DNA of 64,000 bases from Glaciecola nitratireducens FR1064 (GCF_000226565.1 NC_016041.1:2170001-2234000), one strand, 5' to 3'. Counted from the first letter of the stretch, positions 34,622-45,300 are shown. Numbers and translations: made by a program. The notes: a model not told the origin generated them from the letters alone.

Positions 34622-35644
34622 CTAGCGATATAGCTTGTTACCTGCATCGACTAATCTCATGAAAGTTTGCTCGACCGCTTGATATGCTGAAAACCCAAGC
34701 TTTTGTGCTAAAGTCTTCTTAACTGCATATTTGATGTTGAACAGTTTAAAACGACTATTTGCTTCCATTAGAAAGTCATCAGACGTTTTCAACTCATCAA
34801 CCAAGTTCAGTTCTTTAGCTCTTTGTCCATACCAATATTCGCCTGTCGCAACTTTATCGATATCTAGCTGTGGACGATGTTGCTGAACAAACTCTTTGAA
34901 CATAAGATGCACGTCTTCAATTTCTGCTTTGAATTTATTTCGCCCTTCCGCTGTGTTCTCACCGAACATCGTTAAAGTACGCTTAAAATCCCCTGCTGTA
35001 TGTTGTTCAAACTCAATATCGTTTTTCTTCAATACCTTATTAAAGTTCGGTAACTGCGCAATAACACCAATTGAACCAATAATAGCAAACGGAGCACTAA
35101 TTACGTGGTCTGCTACGCAGGCCATCATGTATCCGCCGCTCGCAGCCACTTTATCAACACTGACAGTCAGTTTGATTTCTTTATCTTTGATGCGCTGCAG
35201 TTGAGATGCCGCAAGTCCGTAGCCATGCACAACGCCACCACCACTTTCAACGTTAACTAACACTTCATCATCTTTGCTTGCGACACACAGTATCGCGGTA
35301 ATTTCTTCGCGCAGTTGCTCAACCTCTTGCGCGTTCATTGAGCCATTAAAGTGCAAAACGAACATGTTACTTTTTTTATCTTCGCCTTTCTTGGCTGATT
35401 TCTTTTTCTGCTTTTTCTTTTCTTCTTTTTCAGCTTTTTTCAGCTCGTCCTTATCTAAAAGAACATGCTGTGCTTGGCTTTTGATATCGTCGAAATGTTC
35501 AGATAAAGACTCGAACTCTAGGTTACCGCTGGTTTGCTTCTGCTTTGCAGCCATACCAACAATAAAGCCAACAACGACAACTATCGCAACAACGATGGTA
35601 ATTGCTTTGGCCAAAAACAAACCATATACAAATAAAAATTCCAA
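34622..35644 (-). CDS. sohB: Inner-membrane peptidase SohB (SppA/S49 family)
   Basis: 340 residues, near the E. coli SohB length. One N-terminal membrane segment (~10-32), then a Lys/Glu-rich linker (~64-91), then an S49 domain. Catalytic Ser169 is in KVAASGGYMMA and Lys221 in GDFKRTLTMFGE, the Ser/Lys dyad of signal-peptide peptidases. The active site faces the periplasm; the enzyme degrades released signal peptides and other membrane fragments. The highly basic linker is longer than I expect for the family. The convergent terminator at 34574-34598 ends it. Confidence 0.95.
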   Translation of the reverse strand: MEFLFVYGLFLAKAITIVVAIVVVVGFIVGMAAKQKQTSGNLEFESLSEHFDDIKSQAQHVLLDKDELKKAEKEEKKKQKKKSAKKGEDKKSNMFVLHFNGSMNAQEVEQLREEITAILCVASKDDEVLVNVESGGGVVHGYGLAASQLQRIKDKEIKLTVSVDKVAASGGYMMACVADHVISAPFAIIGSIGVIAQLPNFNKVLKKNDIEFEQHTAGDFKRTLTMFGENTAEGRNKFKAEIEDVHLMFKEFVQQHRPQLDIDKVATGEYWYGQRAKELNLVDELKTSDDFLMEANSRFKLFNIKYAVKKTLAQKLGFSAYQAVEQTFMRLVDAGNKLYR

Positions 35645-35713
35645 ACTACGCTCCTATTGACTTCAATTATGCGCTACATTGCTTTGGGAGATATTGGGCT
35701 GAAACGAAAAAAC

Positions 35714-35735
35714 AAAAGGGCCAAAAGGCCCTTTT
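35714..35735 (-). terminator. Rho-independent terminator of the acylase gene
   Basis: AAAAGGGCC (35714-35722), loop AAAA, GGCCCTTTT (35727-35735). On the minus strand the stem is followed by TTTTGTTTTTT. It lies about 96 nt past the acylase stop at 35831 and ahead of sohB. Confidence 0.85.
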
Positions 35736-35830
35736 AATTTTGATGTACACGCTACTCAACATCATCTACTGCGCGAATTTATATCACATAAATTAGACAC
35801 GCACTTCAAATAATAGCGAATTTCGCCTAA

Positions 35831-38380
35831 TTACTCTTGAGGTGCATTACTAACATTCATCTCTTTAACCAAATTCGCTGCGATATCTGCCTCAGTAAAG
35901 CGCAATGGACGCAATTGCGGTTGAGAAGAATAAAGTTTGGTTTGATCATCAGATTGCTCCGACTCAGGATTATGCGATTGTGAGTAACTTAAAAGACCAC
36001 GAGCAACAGGACCATCTTCCGTAAAGTTAGCTATAAACATCCAGCTACTCCCGTAAGTTATATGGTAACCCTTAGCATCAGCACTCAATATCGATGTATT
36101 GTCCATCATAGGATAGGTATGACTAGGCAGTTCAGTACCATTGTTAGAGGTTCTTGCATCAAATACATTAAAACCACCCTCTACGTTGTGCGCTCCGCCC
36201 CATGGGAAGCGTTCGCCACTCGGTAGACCTTCTGCAGTGCCTTTCTCAACAAACTGAACTTCGCCCAATGTCGCATCTAATGCGATGCCGGCACGTTCAA
36301 TTTTGTCGATTGCAGTCGCTAATTGCATCAGTGTAGTGGAGTTATACTTTAAGCCTCTTGGCGTATTGAGAACGTCGTCTGCATCATAAGCAACGGCCCA
36401 CTGAGGATTGCGTCTAAATTGAAATGCAAACTCTCTAAAGACGTGAGCGCCGACACTATCAACATTCATTGTCGCGTCCCAAGCACTCATTGCGTCACAA
36501 CCTTCACCTAAAGTAACCGTACGCCCATTAACATCGAAATCAACCTCTCTGTTTGATTGGCATATAGATAAAATCTCAGTAAAAATATCCTCACTGAGAT
36601 AAGAACGATTACTAAACAACGCCTCTTCAACTTCCATCATGTTGAATTTGCCGTCAGAGCCCGACGCTTGATTAAGAAGCTTATGCGCCATTCTTGAACG
36701 CAAAGACTGTTGGTTGCCCACCTTACCGTATAATGGCGAAACGCCAGTAATTGGATTCTCAAAGTTAGTTAACCAAAAGCTATCATTTGAATTTTGCACA
36801 TAATCTGTGCCTTCATACTTAGGTGCATTTTCATAGGAGACCGGTGCATTGAAATCAAACGCGCTTGCAAAACCCGGCAGTACCGTAAAACCAGCTACTT
36901 CTTTGGTTTGGATTAACAGAGGATTAGTTGTCAGTTCATTCACGGCTGTTGCCGTTAAACCTGGCACTGTTGAATCGTCAATATAGAAAACTTCACCCTC
37001 TTTAGACGCGGCCATAGTGTTATTGAAAATAACGCCATCGTAGTCCTTGAATGCTTGTTTAAACTCATTCATATCGCCAGCTAAATTCATTGCTAACCAA
37101 TGATCCAGAACATCATAATTAGGTAAATTAGCATCTTTTATAGCAAATGCTGAACCGCCTGCTCCCCATCCAAAACTCCCTGGAACTACAATCATTGGGC
37201 CATAGTTAGTTGAGTAAGAATTCTTCTTAAGTTTAATTGTTTGTCCTGGTGCAACAGCAACATCAATAACCAGTTCTTTCTTGAAGATAGTTCGTCTATT
37301 ACCATCAACAGAATGCGTTAGACCACTAGCGTCATCGGAATCTAGTTGAAGTTGATAAACCACAAAGTGCTCTGCTGTAGAGAAAGTGTGGGTCCACGCA
37401 ACGTTTTCATTGAAACCAATATTGACCGCGCCGGGCAAGCCCATCAATGAGCCACCCATCACATTTAAATGACCAGGAATAGTAGTATGAAATTGCCAAA
37501 AGCGTAAATTACCGGTATGTGGGAAATGAGGATTACCCAGCACCATGCCCATACCATTTTCAGTCTTATCCGATCCTAAGCCCCAACCGTTCGATCCCAT
37601 TTCTTGTGGATTACGTTCTGGTAAGCTGATTGTAGGCTGAATCTTAAATGGAAGTGTTTGCTTTGAATCTACATTAAGGGCTGCTGTTGCAGGCGTTGGT
37701 AATGGATTCTCTCCTGGAGGAGCGGCTAGAAACATTGGACCGAGGAAATTTGCTGCTCCAGGTAGAAGTGAAACGCCCATCGAGTAAGTTAGTAAATCGA
37801 TACTGTCAATTTCCTGCACCCACGGTTGACCAGCGCAGCTAGGATCAATATTCGCAACACCTGTTTCGTTTAGGTATTGGTTGTACCCTTTTGTGTAGCC
37901 ACTCAGCATTGCGCGACTATTAGCGCTGAGAGTTGCTAAATTTTGCTCTGCGAGTTCACGAATGCCAACGGTCAAGAATCCGAAGTCATTAATAAGGTGT
38001 TCTGAATCGCCGCTGCCAGGATTTCTGTCTGGACCTAGGTATTTGGAACGTTCAGAATTATATTTGACGATTTGGTCGGCTAAGATACACAAGTTATCCT
38101 GTGCAAACGCATAACCCACACCAAATGACATGCCTTCAAGATTGTCAGCAGTAACATGAGGAACACCATAGTCTGTCCAACGAATATTTGCTTCTAAAAC
38201 GCCGTCAGTGTCAAATGCAGGTAAAACAGGTGCAGCGGCTGGAGGTGCTGATGGAGCAGCCGGTAACGGCGGCTGAGTCAATGTATATTGCTTTTCATCG
38301 CTCCCGCAGCCAGATAGCGCTATTGCAACAGCAACAACCGTAAGTGTTTGTTTGAATAACCCAAAGTGTAAGTTCATCAA
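35831..38380 (-). CDS. Penicillin-acylase-family Ntn hydrolase lipoprotein
   Basis: 849 residues. Signal and lipobox ALSGCGS give a lipidated Cys near residue 25, followed by a Pro/Ala-rich linker. The S45 fold is recognised from IRWTDYGVPHVTADNLEGMSFGVGYAFAQDNL (chain alpha) and the autoprocessing site EMGSNGWGLG, where S263 should become the N-terminal nucleophile of chain beta. Downstream motifs NPHFPHTG and TFSTAEHF fit. Members hydrolyse N-acyl amides, such as penicillin G, acyl-homoserine lactones (PvdQ/QuiP type) or aculeacin; the substrate cannot be read here. A surface or periplasmic lipoprotein acylase is less common than soluble forms. It lies 3' of, and in the same direction as, the VolA-type lipase but is separated from it by a terminator. 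Confidence 0.92.
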   Translation of the reverse strand: MMNLHFGLFKQTLTVVAVAIALSGCGSDEKQYTLTQPPLPAAPSAPPAAAPVLPAFDTDGVLEANIRWTDYGVPHVTADNLEGMSFGVGYAFAQDNLCILADQIVKYNSERSKYLGPDRNPGSGDSEHLINDFGFLTVGIRELAEQNLATLSANSRAMLSGYTKGYNQYLNETGVANIDPSCAGQPWVQEIDSIDLLTYSMGVSLLPGAANFLGPMFLAAPPGENPLPTPATAALNVDSKQTLPFKIQPTISLPERNPQEMGSNGWGLGSDKTENGMGMVLGNPHFPHTGNLRFWQFHTTIPGHLNVMGGSLMGLPGAVNIGFNENVAWTHTFSTAEHFVVYQLQLDSDDASGLTHSVDGNRRTIFKKELVIDVAVAPGQTIKLKKNSYSTNYGPMIVVPGSFGWGAGGSAFAIKDANLPNYDVLDHWLAMNLAGDMNEFKQAFKDYDGVIFNNTMAASKEGEVFYIDDSTVPGLTATAVNELTTNPLLIQTKEVAGFTVLPGFASAFDFNAPVSYENAPKYEGTDYVQNSNDSFWLTNFENPITGVSPLYGKVGNQQSLRSRMAHKLLNQASGSDGKFNMMEVEEALFSNRSYLSEDIFTEILSICQSNREVDFDVNGRTVTLGEGCDAMSAWDATMNVDSVGAHVFREFAFQFRRNPQWAVAYDADDVLNTPRGLKYNSTTLMQLATAIDKIERAGIALDATLGEVQFVEKGTAEGLPSGERFPWGGAHNVEGGFNVFDARTSNNGTELPSHTYPMMDNTSILSADAKGYHITYGSSWMFIANFTEDGPVARGLLSYSQSHNPESEQSDDQTKLYSSQPQLRPLRFTEADIAANLVKEMNVSNAPQE

Positions 38381-38611
38381 GAATATATCCCTTTTTTATA
38401 TTTTAGATCCAAAACGATACGCCAGTTTAGTCAAAAAACCAGATGCTTTACAATTAATTAATGATTTTTTTACAATTAACATGCACACCTTTGTTAACAG
38501 TAAGCAACATTGAGTATTTAAGCCATTTATAAGTGTTTGTTCCCTTACGATTATTGAAACTTTTCCTTACTGCGTGAAACCTTGAAAGATTATAACAATG
38601 TTATAGTTAAA

Positions 38612-38637
38612 AAAAGCCAGCTGTAAAGCTGGCTTTT
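38612..38637 (-). terminator. Rho-independent terminator of the VolA-type lipase gene
   Basis: AAAAGCCAGCT (38612-38622), loop GTAA, AGCTGGCTTTT (38627-38637): an 11-bp stem followed on the minus strand by a T-run and AACTATAAC. About 30 nt past the stop at 38668. Confidence 0.92.
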
Positions 38638-38667
38638 AGCGTTTATTTATCGATGCTTCAATAATGC

Positions 38668-41262
38668 TTAATTGGCAACTACGTCTTCATTGGTAATAAC
38701 AATCACAGTCGCACCCGAACCAACATAATTTGCTAGCTCTCGCTGCATTTCTGCTGTTACAGCTGGGCTTCTAGCAGGGTTTAAGCTGCTCGCATGAGCG
38801 CCTTCAACAAATTTTACAATACCGCTAATTGGGCTTGTGCCACCACTAGCCGTGACTGATATTTGTTGTAATCCCATGATATTCGCTAAGGCCTGCTGAC
38901 CCGCCAAAGGCAATGCTGTCGTTACAGGAATAACTTGGTCAGGCAGATTCTCACCACCATCACCAATCACAGTTTGCATCAGCACTGGGGTGTTGCTTGC
39001 TAAATTAGTAAAGTAATTAATAGGATCTGCTGAATCAATCATCGTTTGAGCTGCAAAAGAGAATTGAGCAAACAATGCATTGGCACCAGCAAGCTGCTCT
39101 GGCGTTAATGCTGCTAAAAACCCGTTCACCGCACCTACTAATTCAGCCTCTGACACATTAACGGAGCCAAATGTGCTGATTAAGAATGCTTGAAAATCTG
39201 GCGAGCCTTGTGACAATAGCAATCCTTTGATTAACGGACCAAACGCCGCTGATTCTAGCAGGAAGTTTGCTGTACCACCGCCTGGAGACTCTAAGGTTGC
39301 AGATTGTATTGCAAACATGCTGTCAAAGGCAGCTAGCGGACCTGCAAAACCAGTGTTTGCGATAGACGCAAAGTTACCGCCAGTGATTGCACCAAGAGAA
39401 ACACCAAAGATTGAAACATTAGATGTATCAATATCAACTGATTGTGATGCTGTTGTATCAACAACCGCATTTAAGCCCAATCTGAGACCTAATAAATCAG
39501 ATACACTTTGACGCAAGTTGTCTCTTCCTGTCGGTAATACACCTAGGTTAAGGTAGTGCGTTGCACTGACAGTTGTTGCATTTAAATCATCGTTACCATC
39601 ACCGTCTAAGTCAAAGCCACGTGAGCCGTGTATTGGTTGGTCGATTGCAAAAGTAGCAAAACCTGCCAAAGATAAGGCACCTGTGACGGCAAGCATATCT
39701 TCTTTTTGTGATGTAATGCCGTGAGCTAACATAACCACAGGCCAACCAGCGTCTGGCTTTGCAATATCAAAACCAAGAGCAGCAGCCACCTGAGGATTAG
39801 GTACAGTTACCTGCACATCTAAGGTTTCAAAACCTTGATTTCCGCCCTTCAACTGTGGAACAGGGTTGAACTTAGTTAAGTTACGGTCGCGATCGAGTAA
39901 CTCACCATTAATTCTTACATCAGCCAAACCGACTTGAGTACACAATGCTGCATTTGGACCCGGCTGAGCCGTTGCCAATGCAGAACCGGCGTTAGCTAAA
40001 ACGATGCCACTGTCACATGCGGCAGTCCAGAATCTGTTGACTGGCGCTAATGGATTTTCGGCACTGGGGATTGCTGAGTAGTAAGGCAATGAAATGTTAC
40101 CTTCATATCTACTCGCAGCACAAAATTGCCCTACTTGACCTAAAATCCCTGTCGCAACACCCGCGGCAAATTCATTTACTTGAGGAATATCGTTACCAAA
40201 ACCACCTCCAGCACTAACCAACAAACCAGAGCATGTAGTGAACGTTGAAAAATCAGCTGCATTAATCGCGGGGATGAGCGCTGCGGCTTCTGCCGGTAAG
40301 CCATCAATACCTTGTTGTACTGCACCAGCTACAAGCTGATTGGAAACCAAACCCAAGGCTTCCATTGTGTTTGTGCCTGATTCAACATCTCTTGTTACTA
40401 TCGCTGGGAGTGCTTCTCCTGCTGTAGGGTCGCCTGCGGCAGCTCTACCTGCAAATTCAGCAATCATCAGTTGCTTGACGGTGTCGAGTACCGTAGAAAT
40501 TGACTGAGTTGTGAATGCTGAAACATAAGTAACGTTGTCAGTCTGAACGCCAGCGTTTGACAGTGAATCAAGATGCAGATTGATCAAGTTTTGTAGGCTC
40601 AACTGAGATTCGGTCGCAAGAGGATTAGTATCGATGTCTTGAGATACTAAATCCCAAGTAGTAGAACCTTTTACCGGCTTACCCGATGAATCTTTAAGGT
40701 CCTCAGTCATCACTAACAAATAGCCTTGCGCCGCTTTCAGTGGCTTTAAAGGTACAAAAGCAATTGTGTTGTTATCAGCTAGGCTCAGAACGTAGTCAAC
40801 ACCAAACGCTAGTTTGTCGCCTACTTTACAGCCCGCGCTAGGAATTGGAATAGCAGCGCAATCAGCGTCTTGTTGATTTAAGCCAAGTGTCGCTTCGTAT
40901 AAATGTACGCCTGCACTCAACGTTGATGCATCTAGTGAAGCATTAGGTGGTGTTTCAACATCAATAACGAAAGGCTGGTTAGTTGACCAACCGTCGAGAA
41001 TATTCAATGCATTTTGAGGATCGCCAAAATTAGTAGGATCAGCGACTGGGATATTCAGTGTGTAATCGAAAAAGCCATCATCCCCTGGCAGCATTAATAA
41101 GTCATTTGGAATGTTTAAGTTACCGTTCGCCGGATCAAAGACGATACGCGAAAAAGGAGTTTGTGGCGTTGCTTCGGTATTAATTTCTTCCAAAGTGTCG
41201 CTGCCGCAGCCAGCTAGGCCTAAGGCGGCCAAAACACTGGTGCTGATTAACAATTTATTCAT
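38668..41262 (-). CDS. VolA / Pla-1/cef-family extracellular lipase (lipoprotein)
   Basis: 864 residues. Lipoprotein signal MNKLLISTSVLAALGLAGC gives lipidated Cys19. The N-terminal half matches the bacterial virulence-factor lipase N-terminal domain (FDPANGNLNIPNDLLMLPGDDGFFDYTLN). The C-terminal alpha/beta-hydrolase part has VVMLAHGITSQK (oxyanion region), DQPIHGSRG and the nucleophile elbow GVSLG at 620-624 (S622); EGAHASSLN near residue 833 supplies the His. The Vibrio cholerae homologue VolA is a surface-exposed lysophospholipase that frees fatty acids from host or environmental lipids. The length is usual for the family. Terminated by the hairpin at 38612-38637. Confidence 0.93.
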   Translation of the reverse strand: MNKLLISTSVLAALGLAGCGSDTLEEINTEATPQTPFSRIVFDPANGNLNIPNDLLMLPGDDGFFDYTLNIPVADPTNFGDPQNALNILDGWSTNQPFVIDVETPPNASLDASTLSAGVHLYEATLGLNQQDADCAAIPIPSAGCKVGDKLAFGVDYVLSLADNNTIAFVPLKPLKAAQGYLLVMTEDLKDSSGKPVKGSTTWDLVSQDIDTNPLATESQLSLQNLINLHLDSLSNAGVQTDNVTYVSAFTTQSISTVLDTVKQLMIAEFAGRAAAGDPTAGEALPAIVTRDVESGTNTMEALGLVSNQLVAGAVQQGIDGLPAEAAALIPAINAADFSTFTTCSGLLVSAGGGFGNDIPQVNEFAAGVATGILGQVGQFCAASRYEGNISLPYYSAIPSAENPLAPVNRFWTAACDSGIVLANAGSALATAQPGPNAALCTQVGLADVRINGELLDRDRNLTKFNPVPQLKGGNQGFETLDVQVTVPNPQVAAALGFDIAKPDAGWPVVMLAHGITSQKEDMLAVTGALSLAGFATFAIDQPIHGSRGFDLDGDGNDDLNATTVSATHYLNLGVLPTGRDNLRQSVSDLLGLRLGLNAVVDTTASQSVDIDTSNVSIFGVSLGAITGGNFASIANTGFAGPLAAFDSMFAIQSATLESPGGGTANFLLESAAFGPLIKGLLLSQGSPDFQAFLISTFGSVNVSEAELVGAVNGFLAALTPEQLAGANALFAQFSFAAQTMIDSADPINYFTNLASNTPVLMQTVIGDGGENLPDQVIPVTTALPLAGQQALANIMGLQQISVTASGGTSPISGIVKFVEGAHASSLNPARSPAVTAEMQRELANYVGSGATVIVITNEDVVAN

Positions 41263-41529
41263 TCATTTTCCCCACTTGCTTGCAGATAATATTAAGCCAT
41301 CACATTTTTACTTTTTATTAACGTGATGGTATTGCGGATACTCTAACAAGTATGACCAGTTATAATTAGCGTAATAGTATTGACTTTGAGTTCAATTTGC
41401 AAAGGTTTGTTAACACTTTGTAATTAAAATTACTAAATATTAATAAATAAGCACGAAGCGCTTTAGCCTCATAATATTGTAAGTTACCATAGCTACTTTC
41501 GATTCTAAGCAAATAAAAATCATTCAAAT

Positions 41530-42297
41530 ATGCAATCAATTACAGAAAACGCTGCGCTTCAATATAAACCTGCAAACAATGCATTGGAAAATAAGGTAGT
41601 TATCGTGACAGGTGCTGGTGACGGTATTGGCAAACAAGCCGCTATTACTTTCGCAAAACACGGTGCTGAACTAATTTTACTGGGCAAAACCGTGTCAAAG
41701 TTAGAAAGCACCTACGATGAGATAATCAATAATGGCGGCGTAACACCAGCCATCGTGCCAATCGATTTTAAAGGTGCCACTCCTAAGCACTATCAGGAAA
41801 TGGTCGCCAGTATTGAAGGGCAGTATAAAAAAATTGATGTCGTGTTATTTAATGCCAGTGTTCTTGGCAATTTATGCCCGTTTGAAGAAATTAAAGAGTC
41901 AGAATTTTTAGAGGTTAATCAGGTTAACCTGAACAGTCAGTTTTTTATGACTCAAGCCCTACTGCCGCTGCTAAAATTGAATAAGTCAGCCTCCGTTATC
42001 TACACAACATCGTCAGTTGGTCGAAATGGACGCGCTTACTGGGGAACTTACAGTATTTCCAAATTTGCAACAGAGGGCATGATGCAGGTGCTTGCAGACG
42101 AATATAAAAACACAGGTGTTCGATTTAATTGCATCAACCCTGGAGCGACGAGAACGACAATGCGAGCAAAAGCGTTTCCTGGTGAAAAGCCCGATTCATT
42201 GAAAACCCCAAGTGATATCATGCCTAGCTATTTATACTTAGCCTCTGATGACAGTAAAGGCGTGAATGGTCAATCGTTAGACTGCCAGCCTAAGTAG
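41530..42297 (+). CDS. yciK: YciK-type short-chain dehydrogenase
   Basis: 255 residues, normal for an SDR. Cofactor motif TGAGDGIGK (~residues 27-35), the NAS motif in LFNASVLG, catalytic Ser in TTSSVGRNGRAYWGTYSISK and Tyr-x3-Lys (YSISK). NPGATRTTMRAKAFPGE is typical of YciK. E. coli YciK is an uncharacterised oxidoreductase. It is divergent from the lipase gene (267 nt apart) and convergent with glnS, sharing the terminator at 42347-42380. Confidence 0.9.
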   Translation: MQSITENAALQYKPANNALENKVVIVTGAGDGIGKQAAITFAKHGAELILLGKTVSKLESTYDEIINNGGVTPAIVPIDFKGATPKHYQEMVASIEGQYKKIDVVLFNASVLGNLCPFEEIKESEFLEVNQVNLNSQFFMTQALLPLLKLNKSASVIYTTSSVGRNGRAYWGTYSISKFATEGMMQVLADEYKNTGVRFNCINPGATRTTMRAKAFPGEKPDSLKTPSDIMPSYLYLASDDSKGVNGQSLDCQPK

Positions 42298-42346
42298 GTT
42301 TTTTCTCATCAAAGAAGCCATCCAAAAACTAAACATGTAGATTGTA

Positions 42347-42380
42347 AAAAGGGTTGCCCAATTACTCAGGCGACCCTTTT
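42347..42380. terminator. Bidirectional terminator between yciK and glnS
   Basis: AAAAGGGT (42347-42354) and ACCCTTTT (42373-42380) form the base, with an inner TGCC/GGCG pairing and an open loop. U-rich on both strands, between convergent genes. Confidence 0.8.
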
Positions 42381-42419
42381 ATATCTATCTTTCAAGTGAC
42401 CCACTTGCCACAAACAAAT

Positions 42420-44084
42420 TTACTGATTCATTTTTGCCCATGTATCACGGAGCTCAACCGTTCTGTTAATAACTAAAGCGTCTGGCTTGCTGTCTTTATC
42501 AATACAGAAATAACCTGTTCTCTCGAACTGAAACGCTTGTGCAATTTCGGCCGTTGCGAGAGACGGTTCAACAAAACCTTTCTTAACAATCAAGGATTCA
42601 GGGTTAATCGTTGCAGTAAACTCTTCTTCCGCCGCTGGGTTGGGCACAGTAAACAAACGATCATACAATCGAATGTCGGCTTGCTTACCTTTAGCAGCAC
42701 TAACCCAGTGAATTACGCCCTTAGCTTTGCGGCCATCCTCTGGGTCTGTACCTAGCGTTGTCGGGTCATATGTACAATATACTGTCGTCACTTCACCGTT
42801 TTCGTCAACATCACAACGATCGGCTCTCAAGAAATATGCATTGCGTAATCGCACTTCTTTATCAAGGACCAAACGTTTGAATTTCTTATTTGCTGATTCT
42901 TTGAAGTCTTCTTTTTCTATCCACAGTACTTTGCTGAATGGCACTTTGCGCGTTCCCATCGACTCATCAGAAGGATGGTTAGGTGCATCAAGCCATTCAA
43001 CTTGTTCCTCTGGATAGTTTTCAATAATCACTTTCAACGGTTCTATTACTGCCATTCTGCGAGGTGCGTTTGCGTTGAGTTCGTCACGAATACATGCTTC
43101 GAGCATACTCATCTCAACCATGTTATCCATTTTAGTGACACCAATGCGCAGGCAAAACTCTCGCACGGAAGATGGCGTGTAGCCGCGTCTGCGAATACCA
43201 GCTATTGTCGGCATCCGAGGATCGTCCCAACCACTAACGTGATGCTCTTCAACCAATTGGATCAGTTTACGTTTGCTCAACACCGTGTATTCTAAATTAA
43301 GGCGAGAAAACTCATACTGTCTTGGCGTGCAGTCAATTGAAATATTTTCTATGACCCAATCGTAAAGACGTCGATTGTCTTGAAATTCAAGCGTACACAA
43401 CGAATGGCTAATTCCCTCTATCGCATCAGAAATACAGTGAGTAAAGTCATACATCGGGTAAATGCACCACTTGTCTCCTGTTTGATGATGATGAGCAAAT
43501 TTCACACGGTAGATTACCGGGTCACGCATACACATAAAGGATGACGTCATATCAATTTTAGCGCGCAGGCTACACTCGCCTTCTTTAAATTCACCCGCTC
43601 GCATTTTTGCAAAAAGCGTCAAATTTTCTTCAGGGCTAGTATCCCTGTAGGGGCTGTTGATGCCTGGCTGAGTTAATGTTCCACGCATCTCACGCATCTT
43701 TTCTTGCGGACTAAAGTCAACGTAAGCTAAGCCTTTTTGAATGAGCTCAACTGCAAAGCCGTGTAATTGATCGAAATAATTGGATGAATAACGCTCTTTA
43801 CCATTCCACTCGAAACCAAGCCAGCTAACATCGTGTTTGATAGAGTTAACGAAATCAATGTCTTCTTTTTCTGGGTTAGTATCATCAAATCGTAAATTAC
43901 ACGTTCCTTGATAATCCTGAGCAATTCCAAAATTTAGGCAAATAGACTTAGCATGGCCAATGTGTAAATAACCATTTGGCTCAGGTGGAAAGCGAGTAGC
44001 TACGCTAGAATGCAAGCCACTTTGCAAATCTTTATCGATAATTTGTCTGATAAAATTGGACGGTCGATGCTCAATCTCGGCCAT
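42420..44084 (-). CDS. glnS: Glutaminyl-tRNA synthetase
   Basis: 554 residues, the same length as the E. coli enzyme. Class I signatures: [17 protein letters not shown] (HIGH box near residue 40) and VLSKRKL (KMSKS-equivalent, near residue 270), with DDTNPEKE and [18 protein letters not shown]. The C-terminal anticodon-binding beta-barrels are intact. It charges tRNA-Gln in the cytoplasm. Monocistronic, divergent from the LacI-type regulator (172 nt between starts). Confidence 0.98.
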   Translation of the reverse strand: MAEIEHRPSNFIRQIIDKDLQSGLHSSVATRFPPEPNGYLHIGHAKSICLNFGIAQDYQGTCNLRFDDTNPEKEDIDFVNSIKHDVSWLGFEWNGKERYSSNYFDQLHGFAVELIQKGLAYVDFSPQEKMREMRGTLTQPGINSPYRDTSPEENLTLFAKMRAGEFKEGECSLRAKIDMTSSFMCMRDPVIYRVKFAHHHQTGDKWCIYPMYDFTHCISDAIEGISHSLCTLEFQDNRRLYDWVIENISIDCTPRQYEFSRLNLEYTVLSKRKLIQLVEEHHVSGWDDPRMPTIAGIRRRGYTPSSVREFCLRIGVTKMDNMVEMSMLEACIRDELNANAPRRMAVIEPLKVIIENYPEEQVEWLDAPNHPSDESMGTRKVPFSKVLWIEKEDFKESANKKFKRLVLDKEVRLRNAYFLRADRCDVDENGEVTTVYCTYDPTTLGTDPEDGRKAKGVIHWVSAAKGKQADIRLYDRLFTVPNPAAEEEFTATINPESLIVKKGFVEPSLATAEIAQAFQFERTGYFCIDKDSKPDALVINRTVELRDTWAKMNQ

Positions 44085-44256
44085 GTGAATATGTTCCTTA
44101 AGTCTATAGGGCTATTTTTTTCAGGAGTATATCACTTTGAAGCTAATACAATAGCCAGAATTTTGCATTTTCGCTGGGCTATCATGCAAAGAATTTGAAC
44201 TTGCGGGCTTGAGTAGTGTATAAACGGTGTAATGAAAAATAAGAATTCCTGCATAA

Positions 44257-45300
44257 ATGAAGAGTAAAGCAACCTCATTTGATATCGCGCACATGGCTGG
44301 TGTATCTCAATCTACTGTCTCACGAGCGCTGAGTGACAGTCCATTGGTGAATAAAGAGACACGAGAACGCATCAAAAAGATTGCACAGGATCTTAACTAC
44401 AAGGTTGATAAAAACGCGAGTAATTTGCGAAAGCAACATAGCCAAACCCTTGCATTGCTGCTATTTGAAGATCCTACTTCGGATGATTCACTCATTAATC
44501 CTTTTTTCATATCAATGCTTGGAAGTATCACAAAAGCAACCGCTGCTGCCGGATATGACCTACTCGTCTCCTTTCAAAATATGAAGGATGACTGGCACGC
44601 TGTTTATGAAGACTCCAATAAAGCTGACGGACTTATTTTGTTAGGTTATGGCAGTTACACCGACTACGAATACAAGCTATCTCAATTGGAAGAACAAGGA
44701 ACCCGTTTCTTGCGTTGGGGAGCTCCTGACAAGAAGCATCCCGGCATTTCGATCGGTTGTGATAATTTTTTAGGTGGCGTGGAAATAACCAAACATCTAG
44801 TAAGTTTAGGACATAGAAGCTTTGCGTTTATTGGCCAAGCCGATGAGAGTGCGCCAGAGTTTAAAGGCCGCTTTGATGGATTCATGACGGTTATTGCACA
44901 AGCTGGATTTGATACTTCAAAAGTCGTGCAAAAAAACGCTATTTCAACGGAGCTGTCTGGTTACAAAGCAGCCATGGAAATACTGGAGGGTGAGCATCCA
45001 AATGCGATTGTTTGCGCTTCAGATCTTATTGCAATGGGAGCGATTAGAGCCATTAGAAGCAAAGGCTTAAAAGTTCCTAGAGACATTGCAGTTGTAGGGT
45101 ATGACAATATCCAAATAAGTCAATTTGCCTCTACCCCACTGACAACGGTTCATCAAAACACCCAAGTTGCCGGTGAATTGCTGGTCTCAAATCTGCTAAA
45201 GTTGATACACAATGAGCCAGTAACAGATTATTTGATGCCACCTGAATTGATCGTGCGTGAATCTTGCGGGTGTGGTTTTATTTCATACAAAAATAACTAG
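44257..45300 (+). CDS. LacI-family transcriptional regulator of the alpha-glucan locus
   Basis: 347 residues. N-terminal LacI helix-turn-helix (FDIAHMAGVSQSTVSRALS at ~8-26) and hinge (LNYKVDKNASNLRKQ), then a periplasmic-binding-protein-like effector domain (~60-340). The C-terminal RESCGC is common in Alteromonadales sugar regulators. It sits 5' of the TonB receptor, MFS symporter, halogenase and glucosidase genes, so I infer it controls them in response to maltose, maltodextrin or a breakdown product. The shared palindrome at 45640-45652 and 50880-50890 is a candidate operator. No strong ribosome site is visible upstream. Confidence 0.9.
   Translation: MKSKATSFDIAHMAGVSQSTVSRALSDSPLVNKETRERIKKIAQDLNYKVDKNASNLRKQHSQTLALLLFEDPTSDDSLINPFFISMLGSITKATAAAGYDLLVSFQNMKDDWHAVYEDSNKADGLILLGYGSYTDYEYKLSQLEEQGTRFLRWGAPDKKHPGISIGCDNFLGGVEITKHLVSLGHRSFAFIGQADESAPEFKGRFDGFMTVIAQAGFDTSKVVQKNAISTELSGYKAAMEILEGEHPNAIVCASDLIAMGAIRAIRSKGLKVPRDIAVVGYDNIQISQFASTPLTTVHQNTQVAGELLVSNLLKLIHNEPVTDYLMPPELIVRESCGCGFISYKNN

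Noticed and set aside
38590-38605. Near-palindrome TATAACAATGTTATA as an operator
   Set aside because: It lies next to a terminator downstream of the lipase gene and has no promoter context; likely incidental AT-rich symmetry.
42537-43295. Several plus-strand frames inside glnS
   Set aside because: All are antisense shadows of a complete, highly conserved glutaminyl-tRNA synthetase gene.
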